Below are positions 1 through 8,726 of a DNA stretch of 64,000 bases, one piece after another. Under the pieces are notes generated by a model that searched no databases, was not told the DNA's origin, and saw nothing but the letters and a program-made list of their open reading frames with translations. Numbering within the stretch: the first letter of the stretch is position 1; the number at the start of each line of letters is the position of its first letter. The stretch comes from Alphaproteobacteria bacterium. Lineage in GTDB: Bacteria > Pseudomonadota > Alphaproteobacteria > JANSWW01. The DNA lies in the NCBI GenBank assembly GCA_024743275.1, contig JANSWW010000004.1, positions 62,001 to 126,000 of the forward strand, written 5' to 3'. The position numbers and the translations under genes were made by a program.

Positions 1-56
1 TCGGCGGCCTCCGGCAACCGGTCCTCGGGCAAAATCCGGCCGCGATGCAAGTCCAT
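1..56 (-). CDS. Unidentified protein, N-terminal fragment
   Basis: An ATG lies on the minus strand with its A at 56 and stays open to the left edge, giving about 18 residues that begin MDLHRGRILPEDRLPEA. The A is shared with the TGA stop of the PhyH-like gene upstream (TGATG arrangement), which is typical of translational coupling. Eighteen residues are too few to assign a family. The call rests only on the open frame and the stop-start overlap. Confidence 0.4.
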   Translation of the reverse strand, partial: MDLHRGRILPEDRLPEAA

Positions 57-862
57 CAGGCGCCATGCCCGATGGTGAAATTGTTGCCGCCATGGCGGTC
101 GACCCCGCGCACCAGATAAAGCGGCCGCACGCCATATCCCTGGGCCGGATGCTGCTTGCCGATCTCGGTCCCCAGCGCATGGTCGTAGAAGCTGCTGGCC
201 GGCATCAGACGGACGATGAAAGCCGCCCGCCGGCGGTCGGTCCGGTTGGCCCGCGAGCCATGGATCATGTAGACGTCGTGGAAGGAGACCTGCCCGGCCT
301 CGAGAATCAGATCCTCGGCCGTTGCCTCATCGAAATGATCCGCGTCGCAGACCAGATTGATGGTCTTGTCGTCGCCGGCGACCCAGGAATGGGAAAAGAG
401 CTCGTGGGCCTTGTGCGAACCCGGAATGAACCGCATCGGCCCGTTTTCCGGCGTCACATCGTCCAGCGGAATCCAGATGGTCAGGGTTTCCAACGGCCGG
501 ATCGGATAATACTCGCCGTCCTGATGCCAGGGCGTTTCCTTGCCGTTATGGGCCGGCTTGCCGAAGATCGTCGTCCCCCAAAGGATGATGTCGTCGCCGA
601 TCAGTTGGCCGGCGATGTCCAGCAAGTCCGGATGGGTGGCGAAGTCGAACCACTTCTGCGATCCGATCACCCCTTGCGACCCGCCATCGGTCTGGTGGGG
701 AGCCAGCATGATGTCGGAGGCGATGTGGGAATTACGGGCCAGAAGCGCGTCGTATTCCGCCCGCATCTCGGCGACGAGATCGGCGGGCAAGCGATAGTCC
801 GGCACCACCCATCCCTTGTCGCGGAAGGTCTCCAGCTCGGAAGCGCTCAACGTGACGGCCAT
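56..862 (-). CDS. Phytanoyl-CoA dioxygenase (PhyH) family protein
   Basis: A 268-residue protein of the PhyH family, Fe(II)/2-oxoglutarate-dependent oxygenases that hydroxylate small molecules in the cytoplasm. The iron-binding HxD pair is visible as WHQDGE (about H113 and D115). It is followed by the usual core stretch IPLDDVTPENGPM and GSH, and later by a distal histidine (MIHGS) with a basic cluster that would hold the 2-oxoglutarate carboxylate. The ATG at 862 is chosen over an upstream in-frame ATG because an AGGGAGG ribosome site precedes it and the homologous part starts there. The stop overlaps the start of the next gene at the left edge, so the two are probably cotranscribed. The substrate cannot be told. 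Confidence 0.85.
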   Translation of the reverse strand: MAVTLSASELETFRDKGWVVPDYRLPADLVAEMRAEYDALLARNSHIASDIMLAPHQTDGGSQGVIGSQKWFDFATHPDLLDIAGQLIGDDIILWGTTIFGKPAHNGKETPWHQDGEYYPIRPLETLTIWIPLDDVTPENGPMRFIPGSHKAHELFSHSWVAGDDKTINLVCDADHFDEATAEDLILEAGQVSFHDVYMIHGSRANRTDRRRAAFIVRLMPASSFYDHALGTEIGKQHPAQGYGVRPLYLVRGVDRHGGNNFTIGHGA

Positions 863-918
863 CGGGTTCCTCCCTTGGTTATTCCGAGGGGATGCTACAC
901 CTGAAAGGATAGGGGCCG

Positions 919-1296
919 TCAAACCTCGCGGCCGTGCGCCCGCCACAGTCTCGGCACGTCATCCCAGGCGGGGGGCGTCTCAGCCGCATATCCGTAGACC
1001 TTGCCCCAGCCGAGATCGTGGTGAACCCTCATGGCCTGTTTGTGCGCGCCGGCGGTGAGATAGGCGCGCATCGCCGCCTTGTCGCGCCAGACCGTGAGCG
1101 TGTGCTGGACCCCGTCGATCGCCCGGGCCTCGGCGCTGATATTCCCATCGGCGGCACGGGCCTGGGTCATCGAGCGGACCGCATACCACCAGAACCGCAG
1201 CCGGGGCAGCGGGCCGGACCTGATGACGAAGCCGGTGATCGAGACGTAGACGGGACCGATGCCCATGGGGCCGTTCTTGATAGGGCCTGTGCTCAT
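919..1296 (-). CDS. Small conserved protein, likely dimeric alpha/beta barrel (monooxygenase-like or DUF3291-like)
   Basis: About 125 residues. The core includes a beta-strand start (GPVYVSITGF), RFWWYAVRSM, HTLTVWRDKAAMRAYL and a late conserved-looking GWGKVYGYAAETPP. The pattern of a strand, then TVWRD..AMRAYL, recalls antibiotic-biosynthesis-monooxygenase or DUF3291-type ferredoxin-like barrels, which often bind haem or small aromatics. That assignment is by general pattern and no catalytic residue is certain. The start could be the ATG at 1296 or the one at 1266. The gene is transcribed divergently from the HD-domain gene at 1394. Confidence 0.55.
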   Translation of the reverse strand: MSTGPIKNGPMGIGPVYVSITGFVIRSGPLPRLRFWWYAVRSMTQARAADGNISAEARAIDGVQHTLTVWRDKAAMRAYLTAGAHKQAMRVHHDLGWGKVYGYAAETPPAWDDVPRLWRAHGREV

Positions 1297-1393
1297 GATG
1301 AAGAGTGACGTATGAAGGCGGGCGGTGTTGACCAGTGGGACAAACGCCCCCCAGTGGGAATCGACTCCAGGGACCCAAACGACGGACAGGCAT

Positions 1394-1978
1394 ATGGCAT
1401 CTCGGCGGCGGCATGGCGGTGAGCAACTCGACCTTCTGGAGAAACCGGACGCGCGCACCGTCCTGATCACCCGGTCCGGCATCGCCATCGACCTCACCAA
1501 GCCGGATTTCTCCGCCCTACCGGTGGAGGACCTCGCGCGGGCGCTCGCCTACCAGCCGCGCTGGAACGGGGCCACAACGGCGTTCTATTCGGTGGCGGAA
1601 CATTCGGTGATGGCGAGCCATCTGGTGCCGGAGGCGATGGCCTATGACGCGTTGATGCATGACGCGGAGGAGGCGCTGACCGGCGACATGCCGACGCCGA
1701 TCAAGAATTTCCTCGGTCGGGAAAACCTGTCCAAGCGGCTGAAACCACTAAAAAAGGCGCTTGCCAAACGCTTTGGCTTCCGCCTCGACCTGGCGGCGGT
1801 GAAACATGCCGATCTCGTCTGCATGGCGACGGAGATCCGGGATTTGCTGCCGGCCCATTGGGTGGAGTGGCCGAACCTCCCCGACCCGGCGCCCGACCGG
1901 ATCGTCCCCGTGGGGCCGGAAGACGCCATGACGCTCTTCCTGGCCCGCTACGAGGCGTTAAGACCGAAACGGGATTAG
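1394..1978 (+). CDS. HD-domain phosphohydrolase (YfbR-like)
   Basis: A 194-residue HD-superfamily protein. YSVAEHS followed by LMHDAEEALTGDMPTP matches the metal-binding H...HD pattern of YfbR-like 5'-nucleotidases and related phosphohydrolases, with the conserved acidic EE next to the HD. YfbR enzymes hydrolyse deoxynucleoside monophosphates; the exact substrate here is inferred. The ATG at 1394 is preferred to an upstream in-frame start because the extra 23 residues look non-conserved. The gene is convergent with the small membrane protein gene at 1975-2193 and overlaps it by 4 bases at the stops. Confidence 0.8.
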   Translation: MASRRRHGGEQLDLLEKPDARTVLITRSGIAIDLTKPDFSALPVEDLARALAYQPRWNGATTAFYSVAEHSVMASHLVPEAMAYDALMHDAEEALTGDMPTPIKNFLGRENLSKRLKPLKKALAKRFGFRLDLAAVKHADLVCMATEIRDLLPAHWVEWPNLPDPAPDRIVPVGPEDAMTLFLARYEALRPKRD

Positions 1979-2193
1979 GCGGCCTGTGCCGCGGCGTCCG
2001 GAGCGGCCGCTTCGGTCTTGGGCTGTTTCCCCTTGGCGGCGGCGCTGTGATGTTCCAGCAGCAGCTGATGACGCTCTTGCTCCATCTTCGCCTCGACCAG
2101 GGCGACCCGCGCCGGCTCCGAATCCTCCCAAGCCTTGAGGACCGTCCACATGAGCGCACCGCCCAGGAAAATATACAATCCGGTCATCAGCAT
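1975..2193 (-). CDS. Small single-pass membrane protein of unknown function
   Basis: A 72-residue protein. Residues 4-20 form one hydrophobic segment (GLYIFLGGALMWTVLKAW), followed by a charged stretch likely to be helical (ARVALVEAKMEQERHQLLLEHH) and an Ala-rich, acidic tail. A clear GGAGG site lies 7 bases before the ATG, which supports real translation. The layout suggests a membrane-anchored protein with a short cytoplasmic coiled region. I do not recognise a family. Confidence 0.65.
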   Translation of the reverse strand: MLMTGLYIFLGGALMWTVLKAWEDSEPARVALVEAKMEQERHQLLLEHHSAAAKGKQPKTEAAAPDAAAQAA

Positions 2194-2596
2194 TTGTCTT
2201 CCTCCAGCCTATTCGAGCCTGCGGCACCGTTCCGGGGCCGCTTGACAGGAAGGAAGCAAGGTTGATGCCAAGATGACGGCCTGGCCGGAAGTCGCACCGA
2301 TCCGCCGCCGGGCGTCGATCTCGAATCGGGTCCGAATCGAGTCCGCCTGCAAAAGCAGTTTTTCGGACAAGAGCGATAAAAACAAAGACGTAAAATCTAA
2401 AGCTAAACTTCAATAAAGTTATTTTACTTATTGATAAATATGAATAACTCACATTGCATCCATTTGCACAAAGCCGTGACCCTGGAACGACCGCGGCGGT
2501 CCTACCGGGACCACCCAGCGACCACGCCGCCCGAAAAATCCCATCGGGACCCGATGTCCTCTTGCCGTGCGCGCCCAAACCCGGCAAAGGGAAAGC
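2194..2596. other. Intergenic region with AT-rich island upstream of dddL
   Basis: No gene is supported in these 403 bases. From about 2345 to 2455 the composition turns markedly AT-rich (runs such as AAAAACAAAG, TTATTTTACTTATTG and ATAAATATGAATAAC) against a GC-rich background. Such an island is what a promoter or a nucleoid-protein site (IHF, H-NS-like) would look like. It sits upstream of the DMSP lyase gene on the plus strand and behind the start of the small membrane protein gene on the minus strand, so it may serve both directions. No specific -35/-10 pair is called. Confidence 0.4.
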
Positions 2597-3343
2597 ATGA
2601 ACGCGCCCAATCCCCAAACGCCCCCCCAAACGGCCCCCGAAACGGTCCCCGAAACGGTCCCCGATGCCGCCCCGCCGGCCCGGCTTCTGACCCAACCCGA
2701 CTGGCAATACATGGTCCAGGAGGTGTTCGACCTCTATCGGACCACGCCGGCCGGGGGCAGCACCCCGATCCGCCGCCATATGCGGCAGGTTCGCGAGACC
2801 CTGTCGAAGATGCTGCAAAGCAATCCGGAGATCGCGTTCGGCCAGCCCGAGCAGAAGCCGGTCTGCGCCCATCTCGGCCGTGCCCTGGACAACGGCATGG
2901 GAAACGGGCGCACGACATCGGCGGTGCGGGCCCTGACCAAGATCATTCCGGCGCTGACCTGGCTCTACGGCTATCGCAAGGTTCCGAAAAGCCTGGCGGG
3001 CCGCTATGCCTTCGCCGATATCGTGGGGCCTCTGGGACCGGTGATGTGCGAGAATCTGACCATTGGCGTCGTGCTGTTCGCGCCGCGCACGGTCTATCCG
3101 CAGCACGCCCATGACGGCATCACCGAGAGCTATATCTGCCTGTCCGGCGCCATCTCGGAAAACAATGCCGGGGTCTATGTGCCCGGCTCCCTGATCCTCA
3201 ACCAGCCGGGTCACGAGCACCGCATCACGACCCAGGATCGGGAGCCCGCCCTGCTGCTCTATGCCTGGGCCGGTCCGCCGGACAAGCTGCGGGCCCAGGA
3301 GATGAAATTCTCCCGGCCCCGCAAGCCCCGGGTCATGCCCTAG
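2597..3343 (+). CDS. dddL: Dimethylsulfoniopropionate lyase, DddL-type cupin
   Basis: A 248-residue cupin enzyme that would cleave DMSP to dimethyl sulfide and acrylate. The C-terminal cupin barrel carries the metal motif QHAHDGITESY (two His, one Glu and the catalytic-type Tyr) and the second-motif histidine in PGHEHRI. The helical N-terminal half includes AGGSTPIRRH, KPVCAHLGRALD and YGYRKVP, the layout I associate with DddL rather than the shorter DddQ, DddW or DddK. The start at 2597 follows AAAGGGAAAGC. The first 35 residues are Pro/Glu/Thr-rich and encoded by 12-base tandem repeats. The gene stands alone, convergent with cfa. No dedicated acrylate-degradation gene is next to it. Confidence 0.82.
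   Translation: MNAPNPQTPPQTAPETVPETVPDAAPPARLLTQPDWQYMVQEVFDLYRTTPAGGSTPIRRHMRQVRETLSKMLQSNPEIAFGQPEQKPVCAHLGRALDNGMGNGRTTSAVRALTKIIPALTWLYGYRKVPKSLAGRYAFADIVGPLGPVMCENLTIGVVLFAPRTVYPQHAHDGITESYICLSGAISENNAGVYVPGSLILNQPGHEHRITTQDREPALLLYAWAGPPDKLRAQEMKFSRPRKPRVMP
2615..2662 (+). repeat. Four tandem 12-base repeats in the dddL N-terminus
   Basis: Four head-to-tail 12-mers begin at 2615, 2627, 2639 and 2651. The last two are identical (GAAACGGTCCCC) and the first two are degenerate versions. They encode the low-complexity Pro/Glu/Thr/Val stretch of the lyase N-terminus, and because the unit is a multiple of three, changes in copy number keep the frame. Confidence 0.85.
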
Positions 3344-3346
3344 CCC

Positions 3347-4600
3347 TCATTCCGCCACCAGGGTCGGACGGTCGGCGGGGCCCGCATCGGTGAACGCCCG
3401 GTCCGCGTCGGTGATATAGTCGCGGGTCAGCGGCACGGCGTCCTGCCGGCGGGCGAGCTGGATCTGGAAAACGGCGTTGCCGAGATAGCGGAACGATATC
3501 TCCGAGGCGACGAGATAGAACTCCCACATCCGGCAGAACCGGTCGTCGTAGAGCGCGCGGATCTCCTCGCGATGGGCCATGAAGCGCTGGCGCCATTGCC
3601 TCAGGGTCCGGGCGTAGTGGAGGCGCAGAACCTCGACATCGGTGATCCATAACCCTTCCAGTTCCACCGCCCGGGCGATCTCCGACAGCGAGGGGATATA
3701 GCCGCCCGGGAAGATGTACTTGCGCATCCAAGGGTCTTCGCCGCCCGGCGGGCGCATGCTGCCGATGCTATGGACAAGCGCGATACCGTCCTCGGTCAGC
3801 AGATCCCGAACCTTGCCGAAATAGGTCCGGTAGTGGTTGACCCCGACATGTTCGAACATGCCGACGGAGACGATCCGGTCATAGCGTTTCTCCAGGGTCC
3901 GGTAATCGCGCAGATCGAACCGGACCCGCTCCGCGAGGCCCGCCTGGGCGCTGCGCGTCCGGCTCACCTTGAGCTGCTCTTCGGAGAGGGTCACGCCATC
4001 GACGGACACCCCGCACACCTGTGCCAGGAAAAGCCCCATCCCGCCCCAGCCGGAGCCGATGTCGAGCACCGATTGCCCCGGCGCCAACCGGAGCTTCGCC
4101 GCGATATGGCGCTTCTTGAGCGCCTGCGCGGTCTCCAGATCCTCACCGCCGGACGGGTAGTAGGCGCAGGAGTATTGCCGATCCGCATCCAGGAAGAGGT
4201 CGTAGAGCTTGTCCGAAAGATCATAGTGATGGGCGACATTCCGCCGGGCCCGGGAGGCCGGGTTGAATTGCTGGATGGTCCGGAACAGGCTATCGACCCG
4301 GCGCAGGCCTCTCGCGACCGGGTGGAGGCCGCCGCGCTGCTGGTAATTGCGCCCGACCAGATCGAGGAAGTCATAGAGGGTCTTGCCCTCCTCCACCGTC
4401 AAAGCCCCGTCCATAAAAGCTTCGCCGACCGCCAGCTCGGGTTTCACCAGAAGCCGCCAATGCAGCCGCCTGTCATGCAAGCGGATGGTTATATGGGGGC
4501 CGGCCTCCCGCCCCTCGAAGCGGTGGGGGCGGCCACCCGCATCGATGACGGTGAGGCTCCCGGTTTCGATCAGATGCTGAAAGAGCCTTGCGAACAGCAT
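3347..4600 (-). CDS. cfa: Cyclopropane-fatty-acyl-phospholipid synthase family
   Basis: A 417-residue SAM-dependent methyltransferase that adds a methylene bridge to unsaturated acyl chains of membrane phospholipids. The N-terminal lipid-binding domain (about 1-115) is followed by the methyltransferase fold: the SAM loop is VLDIGSGWGG (about 178-187), then GVTLSEEQ and a glutamate-bearing SVGMFEHVG (about 247-255). HHYDLS and YSCAYY upstream are family hallmarks. Length matches the family. A strong GGAGGTG precedes the ATG. The gene ends 4 bases from the dddL stop and faces it. Close relatives also make methylated or tuberculostearic-type fatty acids, so the exact product is inferred. Confidence 0.88.
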   Translation of the reverse strand: MLFARLFQHLIETGSLTVIDAGGRPHRFEGREAGPHITIRLHDRRLHWRLLVKPELAVGEAFMDGALTVEEGKTLYDFLDLVGRNYQQRGGLHPVARGLRRVDSLFRTIQQFNPASRARRNVAHHYDLSDKLYDLFLDADRQYSCAYYPSGGEDLETAQALKKRHIAAKLRLAPGQSVLDIGSGWGGMGLFLAQVCGVSVDGVTLSEEQLKVSRTRSAQAGLAERVRFDLRDYRTLEKRYDRIVSVGMFEHVGVNHYRTYFGKVRDLLTEDGIALVHSIGSMRPPGGEDPWMRKYIFPGGYIPSLSEIARAVELEGLWITDVEVLRLHYARTLRQWRQRFMAHREEIRALYDDRFCRMWEFYLVASEISFRYLGNAVFQIQLARRQDAVPLTRDYITDADRAFTDAGPADRPTLVAE

Positions 4601-4685
4601 CGGACACCTCCGTGATCCAATACTTTAGTATATCGCAACGGCGTTTGAGATTTCAATCGGGGGCGGAACAGTCCGCCCCCTCTTG

Positions 4686-6623
4686 CTAACGGTTCAGGTA
4701 TTCGAGAATCTGGTCGACGAGTTGGTCGACGGATTTCTCGCCGGCCTTGAGGACCAGTTCGGGGTTCTCCGGGGGTTCGTAGTCGGAATCGATGCCGGTG
4801 AAGTTCTTGAGCTTGCCGGACCGGGCCTTTTTGTAGAGCCCCTTGGGGTCGCGCCGCTCGCAGATCTCCAGCGGTGTGTCGACATGGATCTCGACGAACT
4901 CGCCCTCGTCCATCAGGGCACGGGCCATCTCCCGTTCCGAGCGGAAGGGCGAGATGAAGGAGACCAGCGTGATCAACCCGGCATCGACCATCAGCCTGCC
5001 GACCTCGGCCACCCGGCGGATGTTCTCGACCCGGTCCCGGTCGGTAAACCCGAGATCCTTGTTGAGGCCGTGGCGGACATTGTCGCCGTCAAGCAGATAG
5101 GTGTGTTTGCCCGCCGCCTGCAGGCGCTGTTCCAGCCGGTCGGCGATGGTCGACTTGCCGGCACCGGACAGCCCGGTGAACCACAGCATCCGTGGCGTCT
5201 GACCCAGCGCCCGGCTGCGCAGCGCCCGGTCGACCTTCATATCGTGCCAGGCGATGTTGCTCGCCCGGCGCAGCGCGAAGTCAACCACACCGGCGCCGAC
5301 CGTCGCGTTGGTGAACCGGTCGATCAGCACGAAGGCCCCGGTCGCCCGCGACCGCCCGAACGGGTCGAAGGCCACGGCCCGGTCGATCGCCATCTTGCAA
5401 TAGCCGATCTCGTTGAGGCCCAGCGTCTTCGCCGCCAGCTTGTCGAGCGTGTTGACGTCCAGACGGTGGGTGAGGTCGGTGACCCGCGCCTGGGCCGAGG
5501 CGGTGGCGAAGCGGATGATGTAGGAGCGCTCCGGCAGCATCTCCTCCTGATCCATCCACAGGATATGGGCGGCGAACTGATCGGCCGAGAGCGGCGCCTC
5601 TCCGTTTCCGTTACCGTTATCGCCGGCATCGGCTGGCGCAGCGGGCGCCGGGGCGATGAGATCGCCGCGGCTCACATCGATCTCGTCGGCCAGCACCAGG
5701 GTCACGCTCTGTCCCGCCACCGCCCGGTCGAGATCCCCCGACGGCCCGACGATCCGCGTGACCCGCGAGGCGGTCTCCGCCGGATAGACCGCGACCGGGT
5801 CGCCGACCGCCACCGTGCCCGACGGGATCAGCCCGCTGAAGCCGCGGAAGTCGAGATTCGGCCGGTTGACCCATTGCACCGGAAAGCGGAACGGTTCGGC
5901 CGCGAGATCGCCCCGCACGTCGATCGTCTCCAGGATTTCCATCAGCGGCGGCCCGTCATACCAGGGCATCTCGGTCTGCGGCGTGAACACATTCTCGCCG
6001 GTCAGCGCCGAGAGCGGGATCGCCCGGATGTCGGTCAACCCGATCTTGCCGGCGAAATCCTTGTAGTCCGAGACGATGGCGTCGAACACCGCCCGGTCGT
6101 AGCCGACCAGATCCATCTTGTTGACCGCCAGGATCACATGCCGGATGCCGAACTGGCCGACGATATAGCTGTGCCGCTTGGTCTGGGTCAGTACGCCCTT
6201 GCGCGCGTCGATCAGGATGATCGCCAGTTCCGCCGTCGAGGCCCCGGTCGCCATGTTGCGGGTGTACTGCTCGTGGCCCGGCGTGTCGGCGGCGATGAAC
6301 TTCCGCTTGTCCGTCTCGAAGAAGCGGTAGGCGACGTCGATGGTGATGCCCTGTTCCCGCTCGGCCTGCAGACCGTCGACCAGCAGGGCGAGGTCGACCT
6401 GGTCGCCCTGGGTCCCGAACTTCCTACTCTCGGTTTCGGCGGCGGAAAGCTGATCCTCGAAGATCGTCTTCGAATCGTAGAGCAACCGGCCCAAAAGGGT
6501 CGACTTGCCGTCGTCCACCGACCCGCAGGTCAAAAAGCGAAGCTGGTCCTTGGCGTCCTGGGCATCGAGGAAGGCGTCGATGTCGATCGCGGGAGTTCCA
6601 GTGGGGCTGGTCGTGTCGGGCAT
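4686..6623 (-). CDS. cysNC: Bifunctional sulfate adenylyltransferase subunit 1 / adenylylsulfate kinase
   Basis: A 645-residue fusion. The N-terminal half is the CysN GTPase (GSVDDGKST P-loop at about 33-41, DTPGHEQYTRN, NKMDLVG) that powers ATP sulfurylase. After EF-Tu-like domains, the C-terminal part from about 455 is APS kinase, with its own P-loop GLSGAGKST and an FISPFRSER loop. Together with CysD it converts sulfate to APS and then PAPS in the cytoplasm. A Gly/Asn/Gly/Asn-rich stretch (about 345-355) lies in the middle of the protein. The ATG at 6623 shares one base with the cysD TGA (TGATG), showing an operon with coupled translation. Confidence 0.95.
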   Translation of the reverse strand: MPDTTSPTGTPAIDIDAFLDAQDAKDQLRFLTCGSVDDGKSTLLGRLLYDSKTIFEDQLSAAETESRKFGTQGDQVDLALLVDGLQAEREQGITIDVAYRFFETDKRKFIAADTPGHEQYTRNMATGASTAELAIILIDARKGVLTQTKRHSYIVGQFGIRHVILAVNKMDLVGYDRAVFDAIVSDYKDFAGKIGLTDIRAIPLSALTGENVFTPQTEMPWYDGPPLMEILETIDVRGDLAAEPFRFPVQWVNRPNLDFRGFSGLIPSGTVAVGDPVAVYPAETASRVTRIVGPSGDLDRAVAGQSVTLVLADEIDVSRGDLIAPAPAAPADAGDNGNGNGEAPLSADQFAAHILWMDQEEMLPERSYIIRFATASAQARVTDLTHRLDVNTLDKLAAKTLGLNEIGYCKMAIDRAVAFDPFGRSRATGAFVLIDRFTNATVGAGVVDFALRRASNIAWHDMKVDRALRSRALGQTPRMLWFTGLSGAGKSTIADRLEQRLQAAGKHTYLLDGDNVRHGLNKDLGFTDRDRVENIRRVAEVGRLMVDAGLITLVSFISPFRSEREMARALMDEGEFVEIHVDTPLEICERRDPKGLYKKARSGKLKNFTGIDSDYEPPENPELVLKAGEKSVDQLVDQILEYLNR

Positions 6624-7630
6624 CAGAAATAGCCCTCCTGCTTCTTCTTCTCCATCGAGCCGATCTGATCCTTGTCGATGGCCCGGCCTTCGCGCTCGGA
6701 GGTGCGGCTCTGCAGGAGTTCGAGGATGATGTCCTTGACCGTCTCCGCCTCGGAGCGCACCGCCCCGGTCAGCGGATAGCATCCGAGGGTCCGGAAGCGG
6801 ACCTTCATCATTTCAGGCTCTTTCCCGTCCTCCAGTGGCAACCGCTCGTCGTCGCGCATGATCAGCATGCCGTTGAACCGCACGATCGGCCGCTCCTTGG
6901 CGAGATAGAGGGACGGGATCGGCACGTTCTCACGGTAGATATACTGCCAAATGTCGAGCTCGGTCCAATTGGACAGCGGGAACACCCGCACGCTCTCGCC
7001 CGGCGCGATTCGCGTATTGTAGAGGTTCCAGAGCTCCGGGCGCTGGTTCTTCGGATCCCAGCGGTGGTTGGCGGTCCGGAAGGAGAAGATCCGCTCCTTC
7101 GCCCGTGACTTTTCCTCGTCCCGGCGGGCGCCGCCGAAGGCCGCGTCGAACTTATGGGCGTCCAGCGCCTGCTTCAGGGCGTCGGTCTTCATCACATCCG
7201 TATGGACCTTGGAGCCGAAGGTGATCGGATTGACGCCGCGCTTCAAGCCGTCCTGATTGGTGTGGACGATCAGGTCAAGCCCATGATCCTTGGCGAGCTG
7301 GTCCCGGAACTCGATCATCTCCCGGAACTTCCACTTGGTGTCCACATGCAGCAGCGGGAAGGGCAGCTTTCCCGGCGCAAAGGCCTTCATGGCGAGATGC
7401 AGCATCACCGCCGAATCCTTGCCGATCGAATAGAGCATCACCGGGTGCCGGAACTCCGCCGCCACCTCGCGGATGATGTGCATGCTCTCCGCCTCGAGGC
7501 GGTCGAGATGGGAAAGATCGGGAAGACCGTCGGACGGCCGAGACGCGGAGCCCGATGAAGAAGCACTGGAAGAAAGGGGTGTCACGGAAAACTCGCTTGG
7601 ATCGGAAAAGTTCCTTTGCCTGGCCGGCAT
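6623..7630 (-). CDS. cysD: Sulfate adenylyltransferase subunit 2
   Basis: The catalytic subunit of ATP sulfurylase, making APS from ATP and sulfate with CysN. Family motifs are clear: [15 protein letters not shown], the PP-loop-like [14 protein letters not shown], and [19 protein letters not shown]. The core is about 298 residues, as in the family. With the ATG at 7630 the protein has about 37 extra N-terminal residues rich in Ser ([12 protein letters not shown]); a GTG at 7585 would shorten this. The start is therefore uncertain. It is divergent from the amine oxidase gene at 7668, leaving a 37-base gap that must hold both promoters if 7630 is right. Confidence 0.93.
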   Translation of the reverse strand: MPARQRNFSDPSEFSVTPLSSSASSSGSASRPSDGLPDLSHLDRLEAESMHIIREVAAEFRHPVMLYSIGKDSAVMLHLAMKAFAPGKLPFPLLHVDTKWKFREMIEFRDQLAKDHGLDLIVHTNQDGLKRGVNPITFGSKVHTDVMKTDALKQALDAHKFDAAFGGARRDEEKSRAKERIFSFRTANHRWDPKNQRPELWNLYNTRIAPGESVRVFPLSNWTELDIWQYIYRENVPIPSLYLAKERPIVRFNGMLIMRDDERLPLEDGKEPEMMKVRFRTLGCYPLTGAVRSEAETVKDIILELLQSRTSEREGRAIDKDQIGSMEKKKQEGYF

Positions 7631-7667
7631 ATAGGGATCAAGGGGATGTCCCGCCACATCACGGGTC

Positions 7668-8726
7668 ATGTCAATGAAAACAAACATCGCCATCATCGGT
7701 GGCGGCCTCGCCGGGCTCCGGCTCGCCAGCCTCCTCCAGGCCATGAAGGCCGACTTCCAACTGATCGAGGCGCGCGAGCGTTTCGGCGGCCGCATCCTGT
7801 CGACCGAGGACCACGGCCTCGATCAGGGGCCGGCCTGGTTTTGGCCCGGCCAGCCACGCATGGAGCGTCTGCTGAACGACCTCGGGCTGGCTTGGTTCGA
7901 GCAATACTCCTCAGGCAAGCTCGTCTTCCAGGACGAGACCGGAGCCGTCCGGCGCGATATCGACTTCTCGACCATGGCCGGCTCGCGGCGGGTCGCCGGC
8001 GGTCTTTCCCGTCTGGTGGAGGCTCTCACGGAGACGCTCGACCCGTCTCGGCTCCATCGCGGCTGGCCGGCAGCCCGGATCGAGAAGATCGAACAGGGCC
8101 TCACCATCGTCCGCGACGATGGCGACAGGATCGAGGCCGAGCGGATTGTTATCGCCCTGCCGCCGCGCCTCGCCGAGGCCCGCATCGTCTTCGCGCCGGA
8201 GCTCGACCGAGGGCAACGCGACGCCATGCGGCGAATTCCGACCTGGATGGCGGGACATGCGAAAATCCTCGCCCTCTACGATCGGCCGTTCTGGCGCGAC
8301 CGGGGCCTCTCCGGTGACGGCATCAGTCACCGGGGGCCGATGATGGAGATCCATGACGCCTCGCCGGCCGACGGCGGTGCCGGCGCGCTGTTCGGGTTCG
8401 TCGGCGTCCCCGCCGGGATCCGCTCGACCAAGGCCGAGCATTTGCCGCCGGCGGCGGTCGAGCAGTTGACCCTGATGTTTGGGGAAGAGGCGGCACGGCC
8501 GCGCGAGGTGATCCTGACCGACTGGGCGTTCGAGCGCTTCACGGCGACAGAGGACGATTTCTCACCGCCCCAAGGCCATCCGTCCTATGGCACGCCGCCT
8601 ATCCTGCACAATATCTGGAAGGGGCGATTGCTGCTCGCCTCGACCGAAACGGCGCCCACCTTCGGCGGTTTTCTCGAGGGCGCCCTCGAAGCCGCAGAAG
8701 GAGCGATCGATGCCCTTTCCCTTTGA
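7668..8726 (+). CDS. FAD-dependent amine oxidase / NAD(P)-binding flavoprotein
   Basis: A 352-residue flavoprotein. The N-terminal Rossmann motif [13 protein letters not shown] (about 11-23) and the following ERFGGRI (FAD ribose/pyrophosphate contact) are typical of flavin amine oxidases, and the C-terminal [19 protein letters not shown] is the second FAD-binding motif of this family. Such enzymes oxidise amines, polyamines or related substrates; the substrate here is unknown. It lacks a signal peptide. Its 3' end overlaps the start of the periplasmic-binding-fold gene by 17 bases, so the two are cotranscribed. Confidence 0.85.
   Translation: MSMKTNIAIIGGGLAGLRLASLLQAMKADFQLIEARERFGGRILSTEDHGLDQGPAWFWPGQPRMERLLNDLGLAWFEQYSSGKLVFQDETGAVRRDIDFSTMAGSRRVAGGLSRLVEALTETLDPSRLHRGWPAARIEKIEQGLTIVRDDGDRIEAERIVIALPPRLAEARIVFAPELDRGQRDAMRRIPTWMAGHAKILALYDRPFWRDRGLSGDGISHRGPMMEIHDASPADGGAGALFGFVGVPAGIRSTKAEHLPPAAVEQLTLMFGEEAARPREVILTDWAFERFTATEDDFSPPQGHPSYGTPPILHNIWKGRLLLASTETAPTFGGFLEGALEAAEGAIDALSL

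Noticed and set aside
2431..3114. Long open frame overlapping dddL in another frame (227 codons).
   Set aside because: It is a GC-rich shadow frame; the residues are Arg/Pro/Ala-rich with no domain, while the dddL frame has the complete cupin motifs and a ribosome site.
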